DNA of 64,000 nt. Origin: Sphaerulina vaccinii. Its lineage: Eukaryota > Ascomycota > Dothideomycetes > Mycosphaerellales > Mycosphaerellaceae. The notes under the pieces are model-generated. The model made no database searches. It saw only the letters and a program-made list of their open reading frames with translations, and was not told the origin of the DNA. Made by a program: the position numbers and the translations under genes. The stretch spans positions 1,488,001-1,552,000 of the forward strand of contig JAKUDP010000002.1 in the NCBI GenBank assembly GCA_022570795.1. Direction: 5' to 3'. Position 1 is the first letter of the stretch. Each line of letters begins with the position of its first letter. Below are positions 23,740 to 35,361 of the stretch, one piece after another.

Positions 23740-24376
23740 TCATATCAACGGTAGAAACAACCGGGTGTAGTTAGTAAGCTTAGAACCAAAACATACCCTC
23801 TCTGTTGTGCAGTCCTGGAAACCATAGCACGTTGAACCTACTCCGCATGCCATGGTACCTGAGATAACTCACGGAGAATGACAAACATTCTAGTGTTTCT
23901 CTGGAAAGAATGAGTCCTGGGCATCTCAACCTGTCTGGAGTTTTACGACCACGGTAATCGTCAGGACTACGGAGCTGATGCGTAAGGGAACACCAAGTGA
24001 GATCAGCAAACCCACATCGGAGTCATGCCCTCTCTGGAAGCGATGTTTTAGGGGCGAAGCAGCTCGTCTCTCCTCAGCATGCCATGGTTGCGCTACACGG
24101 AGAACGTGAGAAGCGCTTTTCTGTTCTCCGAAATGATAGTTCGAAGGTATTGCGGCTTCGTCTGGATTGCTGATGCCACAGTAGGCTATCGTACTGCGGA
24201 AAACGATTAGCAGGTTGTGGTGAGAACAGGTAAGTGAAGTCATGTAACTTTTGTTCAATTTCAAGTATCTCTAAACCAGTATATTGAGGGCCTGGGCAGG
24301 CTGTGGTTGCCTCGCTCCCCTTGGTCGCTCGCGCCGGAGCGGAGAGACGTGTTATGTGGTCTAGTCTAACCTAGAA
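23740..24376. other. intergenic, convergent 3' ends
   Basis: About 640 bp between convergent genes. Nothing gene-like; a 112-codon minus frame at 23926..24264 has no domain character. Confidence 0.45.
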
Positions 24377-25899
24377 CTACTCGTCGTCGTCCTCTGCCTC
24401 AGGCAGCATCTCTCGCAGGAGCTCAATCTCCTTGGCACTCTGCTCCGCCTTGACATGCTCGCGTGCGAACTCCTCAGCTAGAGCCTCCTTGCTCGGGTTA
24501 GCCTCCAGCACATGAGCGGCAATGCGCATCTCCAGATCGAGTCGATCGGCCATTCCGAGCACGCGTGGAACGTTGAAGGCGCGGTGGGTGACTGGACGAT
24601 CCTCATCGTCGAGGTCGTTGTCGGCAGTTGGAAGGGCTTCGAGGAGCGAGCGCTTGGCTGGGACGACTGTCTTTGGACGCTTGATCAGATCGCCCAGATC
24701 GTCATCCTCATCATCGTCGCTGATAATTCCACCACCTGGACGCGATTCTAGCTCCTCCTGCAACTCCTCGGGTGAAGCCTCGCTCAAGGCCTTGATGCGA
24801 GCCTTCTTCTTCTCCGAAGCCACAGACTCAGCAGCGCTCTCAGCAATGCCACCCACCAGGCTCATTTCGGTGTGGATAGGGTTCAAAGAGCTGGTAAGGG
24901 CGGTATCGGGACGCGGAAGCGGAGGAAGGTTGTGAGCTTTCTTCTTGGGCTTGGCTCCCGAAGGTGCGCCGTTCTTGACGCGCATGTCGTATGGAGTGTA
25001 CTGATTATGACCGTGAGCACGCCGGTTGGGATTCTCAGCCTCTTCAGCGTCGAGCATAGCTTCAAGTCTACGCTGTCTCGTTGCCTCCTCGGACAGCTCT
25101 GCCACAGATGGGTCGGGGACCTTAGGCAAGGGTCGATAGCGAATTGGCTGGTAGTTGGGAGTGCCGGTGAAGTAGTATAGAGCCACAGCCTTTCCGCCGC
25201 AAGCGGTGTGCTCGAACTTGTCATTGCCAGCTGCGTTCGCATCCTTGATGGCAGGGCGTCCGACGCGAATGCGTTGGCGGCGAACCTTGCCCGTGCTGCC
25301 AGCGTAATCGTGTGGCCAAAAGGTGCCGAGCTTGCCCTTCGGAATGTTGGAGTGCAGGACGAGGTGGACAGCTAGGAGAACAGTCAGTAACATGTCTCAA
25401 AGGACAACAATGACTTCTCCTTACCCAGATCGTCGAGCCGCGTGAACTTTGGTGGGATGTTGCCTGCCTTCCAGTCGTAGTCGCCAATGTCGGACTAAAC
25501 AAAAGGGTCAGCTCATATTTCCCTTCGTCATTGCGCCACTGCCACGCGTCTCGCCCTCTTGCCGTGGTCGCTTTTTGAGGCAAAGAGAGACCGCGACTCG
25601 AGTCCGAAGTGACTCGATGGTGCAATGTGTAGATGGAGATGTGATCTTACCTGGAATACCTTCCAACGCTGATCAAGAGACGGAAGTTGTGCGCCGAAGA
25701 CATCGCCGGTGCCTAAATCATCACCGTCGCCATCGCTTGGTTTCCAGATGGGGAACTGGCTGCCCAGAATGCGGATGTAGTCGCGCGGAGAAGTGGTGAC
25801 ATCGATGAGGTTTGGGTTGTTTGCGTCGTCCCACTCGATGCTGCTGATGACCGCGTCTGCTGGACGTGTTTCGCCTATCTCCATCTCGGCAGTCTCCAT
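24377..25899 (-). CDS. conserved acidic protein, probably nuclear, function unknown
   Basis: Exons 25899..25651, 25494..25425 and 25371..24377 join in frame (introns of 156 and 53 nt) to give 437 aa. The N-terminal half is ordered-looking, with aromatic motifs (SSIEWDDANNPNLIDV, QFPIWKPSDGD, DIGDYDWKAGNIPPKFTRLDD, GKLGTFWPHDYAGSTG). The C-terminal half is charged, with a run of Asp/Glu around DDDEDDDLGDLIKRPKTVV and a final helical region ending in acidic residues. No catalytic motif is seen. The composition suggests a subunit of a chromatin or transcription complex, but I do not recognise the family and make no functional claim. Only 4 nt separate its ATG from the stop codon of the upstream frame. 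Confidence 0.72.
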
Positions 25900-25903
25900 C
25901 GTG

Positions 25904-26947
25904 TCAGTGATTGTGCGTAGAAAGGAAAAGCGGAAGGAAATTTGTGAAGAGCTGAGCGGAGGGGCAAAGCCGTTTGCAGGGACACGTGCTTGACACACCC
26001 ACAACAACAGTGAATTGCGAAGCGGAGGTTTGACGCGGACACATTGAGCGTACTTCGCATGTCAGAAACAGAAAGAGATCGCTTACCATTATCCAGGAAT
26101 CAGTCGTCTGATATGGTCGTGGGCTGCCCAAGTGACTACTCAAGAGTTCTGCAATGATATTAGCCAGCACTTCAATATCCTCTGGACAAGCACTGAGCCG
26201 GACAATCTTACGAAGAGCGTCCTCTTTGAGAGCCGACCTGCCCGTTGATGGCAGCGAGTTCGCCGGGTGCGACACCGCAGCACTTGGCGCGTCAGAGATC
26301 TGGTCCTGGTTCCTATTTGCACCTGAGGATTTCAAGCTTCTATCAGCAGGCGTGCGGTCCAGGCCTTGTGTCTTCTTTGCAGCTGGGGTCTTCGAAGGCT
26401 GGGCTTGCCGTATGACTGCAGTAGGGTTCCGAGCTGGCTTGTGGCTCTTCTCCGCAGCTTGGAATGTCGAGGTGCGGGATGGACCTCCCATTTCAGCATC
26501 TGAATAGCGCAGAGCTGGGTCCTGGCCTTGCGATTTCTTCGAACTTGCAAATCGCGATGACTGCGCTGACTTCATTGGTCTAGCAGCAGGAAGGTTCTGA
26601 TTCTGAGTGTTCTTTGCAGCCACAGACTTCGAGGTCTGCGATGGGAACATCTTAGCACCCGCACCATCATTACCATCAACTTCCTGTTTGATCTCTTCGG
26701 CCTGGAGCAACTGCCTCTTCTTTCCCTTCTGCGCCTGCTTGGGCTGCTTGCCAGTCTGCTGACGCTCAAGCATGTCTTTGAGCTCTTGCTCATGCTCAGC
26801 TTTCTTGCGTTCGGCTTCCTGTCGCCGAGGTCGTTCGCGATCGGCCTTCGTCTTCGTCCGCGGCTTCTGTCCTTGAGCTCCTCGCATGGTTGCACGGGCC
26901 TTGGGCTGCGCCGTGGTGACCTGGAGGACATTGAAGTCGTCGTCCAT
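25904..26947 (-). CDS. Lys/Gln-rich low-complexity protein, unknown
   Basis: Called from the ATG at 26947 (MDDDFNVLQVTT); the frame also extends upstream without ATG. It would be 347 aa if unspliced. Residues 20-90 are very basic and helical (RERPRRQEAERKKAEHEQELKD), followed by Ser/Gln/Lys-rich disordered sequence with repeated KTQG/KSQGQD-like motifs. A more ordered segment follows near the end (EDIEVLANIIAELLSSHLG). A strong donor (GTAAGC, at 26086) lies right after TDSWIM, so the final 60 residues of the unspliced frame are probably intron plus UTR and the true C-terminus differs. Probably nuclear or RNA-associated by composition; no family recognised. Confidence 0.5.
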   Translation of the reverse strand: MDDDFNVLQVTTAQPKARATMRGAQGQKPRTKTKADRERPRRQEAERKKAEHEQELKDMLERQQTGKQPKQAQKGKKRQLLQAEEIKQEVDGNDGAGAKMFPSQTSKSVAAKNTQNQNLPAARPMKSAQSSRFASSKKSQGQDPALRYSDAEMGGPSRTSTFQAAEKSHKPARNPTAVIRQAQPSKTPAAKKTQGLDRTPADRSLKSSGANRNQDQISDAPSAAVSHPANSLPSTGRSALKEDALRKIVRLSACPEDIEVLANIIAELLSSHLGSPRPYQTTDSWIMVSDLFLFLTCEVRSMCPRQTSASQFTVVVGVSSTCPCKRLCPSAQLFTNFLPLFLSTHNH

Positions 26948-28148
26948 GCTGCTTACTTGATCTGAATTAAACAGAGATATCAAGCGTTCCACGCGTACAG
27001 ATCGAAACCGGCCCTTGATCTTCAGCAATATACCGTGGAGGCTTTGATCGTCAAACAGACCTGTGTCGAGGATCGGTGACTGAGGAGGAGAAAGTACTAC
27101 TGAGCTTCACAAAGCAGTATCTCCTAGTCGTTGGCGTTGCAGGTAGAGTGGGTATCGTCGATGGTCAACGGCGTAGCTGAATGCTTGGTTTCGAGGTCAA
27201 GTGTTTGTGTTTGTAATGGCATTGTCGAAGAGGAAAAGAGTTGGAAAGATAAAGGACTGACCGCTATGCAACCTGCCGAAGTGAGGACTATGCTGCTGGC
27301 AAGTGAAGCTTGAAGCTCAATTCACGGACAGCAGCTACCACCTGGAATACTCACATCTCGATCCGTCACATGGTCACATAACACATCCACTATGGCAGTG
27401 GTCTCAATCGTGATCGTGGCCGAGTACATGCATCTACTGCATGTTGGAATGTCCGTGGTATGCTCCGTTCAGCCAAAGGTGTTGTACGCTGCCGCTCTAG
27501 CATGACCGACACGCCACTTCCTCGCAGCCCACATCTATCCATAGCTCGTCCACTCTGCCAGCATCAGACAATGGCCTGTGCTATGATGCAGTCCTCTTAG
27601 CTGTTCACCTCATTCGAGGAACATCCTATCCTCTGCAGACGACGCGCTAGTTCGTGGTACGGAAGTTGAGAATCGTTCGTACGGCATACCAAAACGCATG
27701 GCTTATCTCTTATCACTCAGTATATGCAAAACGGGCATGAGCGATATACAGCAGCAACAGAAAGGACGAAGGGAGCAGCGTGAAAGAGAGCAAGAGAGGT
27801 CGGATGGGCGGCAGCAAAAGGTGGATCCCGCACAACCTTGACCTTGACCCTGACCCTGATGAGACCACGGCAGAGTGGTGGCTTTCAATGCGAGCTGCTC
27901 GTATTATTATTGTTTTCGAGTGCAACACCTCGACCACGACACAGCTTCTCTATCACACGTACAGCACCGATCGCTCAATACAACAACAGTCAATCGCATC
28001 GATCTCGTCAACGACCACTGCTACCTCTCCCTCAGCCAGATTGAGACATCGCCGACCTCGCCAGCTGTCACGAACCCCAGTGCATTGACTCGGAAGATGA
28101 GATATATCTGGCTGGCTCTTGCAATTGACCGCCGATGAGACAGTCTTC
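26948..28148. other. divergent intergenic region upstream of PIK1
   Basis: About 1.2 kb between divergent genes. Overlapping short frames near 27.7-28.1 kb run on both strands and are judged noise. A small imperfect TGACCT/TGACCC run lies near 27838-27862. Confidence 0.45.
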
Positions 28149-31100
28149 ATGAGTTGGAACCTCCTCGAGCGGTTCATTCAGTCCGAGCACTTCAACCGCG
28201 ATCCTTCGCTCACTGTCTCATACCTTGCGTGAGCCGCCAACATTTGCATATCTGAGGAAGATGCATGCGCTGACGGGAGGGCAGTCGTTATGCCGAACAC
28301 GTCGGTATTCACTATGTGCTCTGCTCGAAGCTACGAGGCTTTAGCTATGAGGAGATTGAGTTCTTCCTACCGCAGCTGTGCCATTTGGCCATCTCAATCG
28401 ACAATGAATCGATGGCGCTGGAGGAATTCCTCATAGACTTGTGCGAGGAGTCTGTAAATGGCGCATTACTGGTAGGCATACACACATGGTGGAATAGTCA
28501 TAGGTCCCGTGCTGACATAGTCTCAAGACCTTCTGGCTGTTCCAGACTTACTTACACGATTTATCCAGCCAACCTGCTTCCCATGCCTTTCAGACGTGTC
28601 GCCGAATGTATAACAAAGTGCAGAGCATAGTATTTGGCGGAGGGGAGCCTATACGAAGAGCGAGAATACAGGAGAATGTGCTGCCAGTGACTGTTTTGTC
28701 AAGCTTGGTACTGGCTGGTGTTGGACTTCCTTTGCTACCGCAACATGCAGGTCCGCTAGCAATAGCCCAAGCGAGAAGGCCGCGGCCAGTGGAAGAAGGC
28801 GCGAACGATGTTCTTCCAGCGACACCCACACTCAGCAGAAGTGCTACAGTCGGAGGCGGTACGGCCAGGCGAACGAGGCCTGGCACTGGAGATGGCAAAG
28901 AGGTGCCGCGACGGAAGTCAAGGAAGCCTATGGATATACAGATCAACGGAAGCACAGGGTCGATATCGACTCCTAATACGCCAGGACTACCTCGAGACAT
29001 CCGACCTGGTGGCACGCGGCAGTTATCTTCTGGCCATACTTCGCGACATTCTCTTGCAGTAGCCATGAGTTCAGAGGGATTTGTCAGCAGTTCGTCTCTA
29101 CCAGACCGGAAGTCAGAGAGAAGAAAGGTTAGTGTAGGCATGAGTCTGCCCGCCTCGCCTGGTGTACCACGTCGACTAGGAGAGATACCTCGCCGACATT
29201 CGCAAAACTTGCGACCAGTGACCCCTTCATCAATGTCGCGAGGCCAAAAGATTCGGGCGCTACGACAGAATTACTTTCGCAACCAGAGTCAGCTACTTAC
29301 GGCCTTGGAAGGCATCTCGAACCGCCTAGTATCGGTGCCCAAAGCGGCTCGACTGAGCGCGCTTCGTGCTGAGCTCGGTTTGATCGCTCAGGATCTTCCA
29401 ACGGAGGTCGATATACCTCTCCTCTGCCCCGCGACCCTGATAGGCGGCTCAGCAAGCCGTAGTCGACATCATCGCATTGTACGACTCAACCCCGCGGAAG
29501 CTACAAGTCTTAACAGTGCCGAGAAGGTTCCATATCTGCTGATGTTGGAAGTGATCAGGGAGGACTTCGATTTCGATCCAGAGAGCCAACAGAATCAAGA
29601 CCTGTTGGCCAAGATCTTATCAGAGAGAGGCAAACAGAAGCGCAGACTGTTTGACACTACAGACGCTGCACGACAAGCGGCAATAACATCACCTCAGGAA
29701 GAATCAAAGGTTGATAGTGTGCTAGAACCCACGAGCGGCGATCTTTCGAGCACGGCCCTACTGCAGGATCTGGACGACAAGCCAAAGTCCGGCACGAACA
29801 GTCCACGTTCAAGGGCTGCACAAGGGGCACCAAGAGATCCTCCGCGGCTGTCTAGTGGTGTAAGCACCATCTCGACGGTAGCCAGTCTGCCAACGCCTCG
29901 CAACTCCGAAGGCCTCACAAATGCTCGACCCAATAGTTCGGAACGTGCATCACCATTTCGACCTAACAATGCGACGCAAGCAGATGTTTCTGCTCTCGCT
30001 GACCACATGCGGACGGCGTCTCAAATGCTTGCGCAGCTTGAACTAAGCGCTGCAAAGCGACCTAAGGCTGAAGTGGCAGCTATTCGAGCAAAGATCATTG
30101 CTAGTATGCAATCATTGGAAGAGCAGAGCTTCCTGGCAGAGGAACAGACTCCTAACTTCGATACCATCATTGCAAGGACAGGCGCTGTCAACCCAGACGC
30201 AGATGATCTTGCAGCATCCTTGGACGAGCCTTCCGACCCAGACCTGGTAAACACTGGCAAAGGTGCCGCGCGCATGGAGAACGATGCTATGACTGGGGGC
30301 ATTCAGCGCAAGGGTGACCGTGATGACCCTAGCGCGGCCATGTTCGGCGAGGCCTGGGAGCAGAAGAAAGAACGCATACGTCGATCGTCACCATATGGCT
30401 GGATCAAGCACTGGGACCTCGTCTCTGTGATTGTGAAGACGGGTGCGGACCTGCGTCAAGAGGCATTCGCCTGTCAGCTGATCGCCGTCTGTGACAGAAT
30501 ATTTGCCGAGCACAGCGTCAATGTCTGGGTGAAGAACATGCGAATACTCGTGACCGGCGAGACGTCTGGCCTCATTGAGACAATCACCAATGCTGTGTCG
30601 TTGCACTCTATCAAGCGATCGCTCACGATTGCAAGTATAGCAGCCGGGACCAACCCAAAGAAACGAATTGCGACACTGCAAGATCACTACACCAAGACGT
30701 TCGGAAGTTCGGACTCGCCAGCATATGCCAAAGCCATTGACTGCTTCATTCGCAGCTTAGCAGCATACAGTATTATCAGTTATATCCTTCAGCTCAAGGA
30801 CCGGCATAACGGCAACATTCTGATCGACTCCGAGGGACACGTTGTACATATAGACTTCGGCTTCATGCTTTCGAACTCTCCAGGCAACATGGGATTCGAG
30901 GCTGCACCATTCAAGTTGACAATGGAATACGTGGAATTGCTTGGCGGACCAGAAAGTGAACCCTTCGGGCGCTTTAAGGAGCTTATGAAGGACGCCTTTC
31001 AGGCCCTACGTCGAGAAGCGGAGCGACTGATAACGTTGGTCGAGCTCATGGGCCGCGAAAGCAAGATGCCTTGCTATGGCGGTGGCTTGGTCAACGTTGT

Positions 31101-31245
31101 CAGTGCATTGCGTGCACGCTTCGTGCTTGAGAAGAGCAAGGAGGAGGCTAGAGATTGGGTCGAGGATCTTGTGAATAAGAGCACTGGCAGCTATTATACC
31201 AGGCTCTATGACACGTTCCAGTACAGAACGCAGGGTATCTACTAG
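28149..31245 (+). CDS. PIK1: phosphatidylinositol 4-kinase, Pik1 type
   Basis: Exons 28149..28228, 28285..28471 and 28528..31245; 994 aa, close to yeast Pik1 (about 1,070). The spliced N-terminus (MSWNLLERFIQSEHF, HVGIHYVLCSKLRGFSYEEI) carries the lipid-kinase unique/helical region. A long Ser/Pro-rich linker follows. The C-terminal PI3/4-kinase domain has EAWEQKKERIRRSSPYGW, IVKTGADLRQEAFACQLI, catalytic loop LKDRHNGNILID, and activation DFGFMLSNSPGNMGFE. It makes PI4P from phosphatidylinositol at the Golgi and in the nucleus, supporting secretion. The first two exons are too short for simple ORF scanning and were found by frame-consistent GT/AG joins; the first ends GC|GTGAGC and the second starts with RYAEHVG. 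Confidence 0.95.
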
Positions 31246-31510
31246 ATGATGGAGAGAAATGAGAGATGAAATGGGAACAGGTACAATTGCACGGCAGACC
31301 CATGGAGTGACAGCATGCATGCAGGAGGCGTTAGAATAGAAGCAGTCAGATTATCAGCTGAAGTGACAGCATCCATTGGATATGTCGCATCGAATCGAAG
31401 AGGATCAGATCCAGTCAGTTGCCCCTCTACGCAACGACGTCACTTCCACCATACATCAGACACATTTTGAAGCGAGATCAATTCATCAAAACAACTACAA
31501 CACCAGCAAA

Positions 31511-32805
31511 ATGACGAAGATCTTCGTGACAGGAGCTACAGGTGAGTCTACACTGAACAAGCTCATGTAGCTACTAGTGCCGATCGAAGGTAGACTGACA
31601 CCAAACCTAGGGTACATCGGTGGTGATGCCCTGTATGCGATTGCGACAGCTCATCCCGAATATGAAATCACAGCACTTGTCCGGAACAGCGACAAAGGCG
31701 CCAAGGTCGCATCGAGGTTCGCCAAAGTGAAGCTTGTGTATGGCGACCTGGACAGCTCAGATCTCATTGAACAAGAATCGAAGATTGCAGACATTGTCTG
31801 TCACTTCGCACACGCGGACCACGAAGCCTCCGCCAAAGCAATTATCAACGGCCTCTCCTATCATGACCCATCAGTGCCAGGATTCTTCATCCATACAAGT
31901 GGAACTGGTATCCTCATGTTCGAAGACATGCGTGACGGCGAGACCAACGGATTCGGCATCAATTTCCGCGAGAAAGTCTACGACGATCTAGAGAACGTCA
32001 AGGAGGTCACTTCTTTACAAGATGCTCCACATCGAAACGTGGATCGAATCGTTCTCGAGGCTGGAACAAACCTGTCAGAGCGCATCAAGACAGCTATCGT
32101 CTGTCCACCAACAATATATGGTCCAGGCAGAGGTCCGGACAATCAGCGCTCACATCAGATCCCCGAACTGATCAGGACTTCGTTGGAGAAGGGTTATGTT
32201 CCCAAGGTCAACGAAGGCAAGGTAAGCAGTAGTAGACCAAAGGCATCCCCTCTCTCCTATGTGTCACTGAACGTGAGCCTGCTGAGGCGACAAGCTCAGA
32301 GACAGATCTGCTGAGACAAAGTCGCGCTTTTACGGACACTTGCTTACTTTCTCATCTGCAGACCTACTGGGGAAACGTCCACGTGCACGATCTTTCAGCT
32401 TTGTATCTCAAGCTTGTGGAAGAAGCTGCAGCTGGTGGTTCGACGAAGGAGTGGCCTGGTAAGCCCGCGACGTGGGGCGCGGAGGGCTACTACTTCTGTG
32501 AGAACGGGGAGCATGTCTGGGGTGAAGTCTCGCAATTGATCGCAGATGAGGCGAAGAAGCAGAAGTTGCTAGAGAGCAGTGAGGTCAAGTCAATCACGGC
32601 AGATGATGCTGCGGCGAGATCGCGGGCCGGGCACCTGCTCTGGGGTGCTAACTCGAGGGCTAGAGCGAAGCGTGGAAAGGAGCTTCTAGGTTGGAAGCCG
32701 GAGGGTCCAAGTCTGAAGGAGGAGATCCCAAGAGCATTGGCAGAAGAAGCAGCAAAGATGGGTGTCAAGCCTGGGCATGCTGCCGTCGCTGCTGGTGATG
32801 CATGA
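31511..32805 (+). CDS. NAD(P)-dependent epimerase/dehydratase (extended SDR-like)
   Basis: Exons 31511..31541, 31611..32221 and 32362..32805; introns of 69 and 140 nt; 361 aa. The first 31-nt exon encodes MTKIFVTGAT, completing the Rossmann motif GATGYIGG only after splicing. The rest follows the NmrA/epimerase pattern: ALVRNSDKGAKV, the acidic residue after LVYGDLDSSD, the FIHTSGTGIL strand, CPPTIYGPGRGP, and VHVHDLSALYLKLVEEA. A classical YxxxK pair is not obvious, so the chemistry is uncertain (reductase, epimerase or regulatory NAD(P) sensor). Cytosolic, no targeting signal. It follows PIK1 by 265 bp on the same strand. Confidence 0.88.
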
Positions 32806-35361
32806 GACTACAGAGAGTGAGTAAGCTACAGAACGCTGTCCACGCGCCCGAATGTGGCTTGAATAGGGCTTAAAAGACAATATGTGACTTCTCAGCACTA
32901 CATGTACAAGCATGGTATGGAAATGGCGCAGGTGATGCTCGCCTCGCATCAAGCAACCAAACGTCGGCAAGTTGTGATCAGGTCGAAATCATCTCTTTCG
33001 ACTCGCGAGCACCAGGCCATCCTGTTTCCAGACAGAGTGTCATCGCGCTTTTGAGCCAGTGGTTAGAGAGCATCTCCGACGTCTGATTGCATGCCACGAG
33101 CTCGCTCACAATCATCCTCTCTGGCCCGATTGCCTACCTCAGGGAGGCAGACTGCCGTGTCGCATGTCTTTAAACCATCTGCGGTCGCGTCCTCTGTCCA
33201 TGTTTGGTTCGACAAGCAGCAGCAAGGTAGATCTGGAGGCGCATCCAAAGAAGGTGTGCTCATCAAAAGTATGGTCCCATGAGTGAGTCGGTCCCACTCT
33301 TCACATGCGTGCAAGCCTGTGATCTTCGTTGTCAAGCCATAGCCCTACTGCAGCTCAACGCTGCAGCAATGACACATGCGACCAGTTCGCGGCAGTCGCC
33401 CGCCGCTTGGATCTTCGAAATGGAAGTTCTTGTTCACAGGTTACTGCTGCTCGTGGCGTAGCACGTTCCTAGATCATCCCTCGCATGAGAGCTTGAGAGC
33501 TAACCTACGTCTGCCATGTTGCCAACAGCGCGTGCAAGAGAGGCTATGTCCAATCGTCGCCTGTGGAGTCCACGTTGTTTGCTGCGTGGTAGCCTTGTTA
33601 GCTTCGTGCTTCGAACTCATATCCCTTGCTTGGAAATGAAGTGGGTGGCCAGAACGCTAGATGGTGTTGTGTGCGGCGACCAATGCATTGTTTTATCGTG
33701 ATTCCAGACAGTCGGGTTTTGGCTGCTGTTGGACTCAACTCTGTTACCAACGTATTGGTACTGCATGGCGTAGCCATATCATAGCTGCTCCGTGTGCGTT
33801 CCCTCAAGATGGCGGAACTTCGATGGGAGCATCTTCGCTATAGTGACATCAGATCTTCAGTTCTTTAGTCTCAACTTTAGTAAACACTGTTTAACTTAAC
33901 CATCAGCCATGCTTGAGCAAACGGTCCAGCTTCGAGAACGATGGGAAATCGCAACGTGCGTTTCGAATGCCGCGTTCGGTGGCACATCCAGATCATTCTG
34001 ACTTTCGACTCGAGTGTGACGAGGTGCAAGTGCAGAGCCACGTCTGTGATACCACTGCCACGACTAGCAGTACCTTGCATATAGCAGTAGAGGTTCCGTC
34101 GTGGTGGTATCACGGTGCGTGTCTTCCTAATCAGCGCAGTGGACAGTGAATATCGATACTTGTGCCGAGAAGGAGTTTCTAAGTTGTTCTCCCTGGTCAG
34201 GAGTCGGAGGATGCTGCAGACCTTCTTTGTGTTGAACATCAGCAACGCCGATCTGTGTCGCGAGACCCGGCAGCTCCGGGTGAAAGCTAAGCCATACAGC
34301 TCGCCACTTGCTTGGTGGCCCATTGCCACCGTGCACTGCAGCTTATGATGGCGCATCAGCTGCTGATGGGGAGAGGCGATGCTGACTGCGTTGGACTCCT
34401 GCTCAGGTCACTTGCCTTGGACTTCGATGGCGACCCGCGGATTGAGAAGCTCGCCAGGAAACATGAAAGCTAGAGTTTCTGTTGCCGAACGGCGGCCCGA
34501 AGGCTTCTTTCGACAAAGTCGAGGCCGGATCGTGGAAAGTTCAAAGCCCCTGCAGTGGTCGAGGGTGTATCTGACCTCGCTTGGGTGGCACCAGCGCTTC
34601 TTCTTCCACCACCGCTGCAAATAGCTTCACCACAGTCAGTCGTGCGCACGCCGCCGGACAATTGCGCAGCGAAGCAATTTGCAAAGAGCTGAAGCCTGTG
34701 GGCTCTAAGGCTGAATGGATACAAGCGCGAATCGTCAGGATGGATGTACTGCAGAAAAGTGGATATCGGTTTTGTGAAACTCACTGCAAGATGCATGAAA
34801 CATCCTATTGGATGTCGCGACAATACCGTTGCAGCACTTGTTGCTGCAGCATGGACAGGTGCATCCCGTCTCACTAGTAGCCATCACACGAATGACAAGG
34901 CTTTTGCTCATCAGTGCTTGAATCGCATTCTTCACGTTCACGCATTAGCTTGTAGGTAGGTAGGGGGGGGGGTTTCTCTTGTTTGCTGGCTGACGGTTTC
35001 TCCACCAGAACAGTGAAAAGACTGGTTGCTGAGAAACGCCTGGTGTGGTACGAGGTGGACTTCAGCAGCATCACTTTGACGACGCAGTCGACTCTTCTGT
35101 ACGAGATACGCAAGAAGAGGAATTGAAACTCTACTCGGGGAGGAAGGAGCAGGGCAGGGCACAGCAGGCCCACATTCACTGCTGAGACACAGAGCAAGCC
35201 ACCTCCATTCGTCGCCAAACTAGAGGGCCAAACTCGCCTGCACTACACCGAACCGAGATCTGCCTCGCGCCCACTTTCTTCCTCCCTCTCTCTGTGCGCG
35301 GTCTTCGACCACCGCACCACCACCTCGCCTTCTTCGTCCGCTCGAGGCGGCGGTGGACATC
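32806..35361. other. 2.5-kb gene-free region
   Basis: The longest stretch without a credible gene. Many frames of 60-159 codons lie on both strands (the longest at 33877..34356, minus), but none has a domain, codon character or splice pattern that persuades. No repeat was seen except a G homopolymer at 34963-34972. It could hold a non-coding transcript or decayed sequence. The final 150 bp are C/T-rich and look like a fungal 5' UTR for the next gene. Confidence 0.45.
34963..34972. repeat. poly-G tract of ten
   Basis: A run of ten G preceded by TAGGTAGGTA. It is the longest homopolymer noticed in the window, and a likely spot for sequencing or replication slippage. Confidence 0.9.

Noticed and set aside
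25528..26947. Fusion of the Lys/Gln-rich gene with the downstream acidic protein through a short intron
   Set aside because: The required intron would be about 36 nt and the joined linker sequence looks like UTR, so two genes are preferred.
27838..27862. TGACCT/TGACCC run resembling a degenerate telomeric repeat
   Set aside because: Too short and imperfect, and not TTAGGG-type; taken as chance low complexity.
33877..34356. 159-codon minus-strand frame in the gene-free interval
   Set aside because: Arg/His/Ser-rich composition typical of random frames in this base composition; no domain or splice support.
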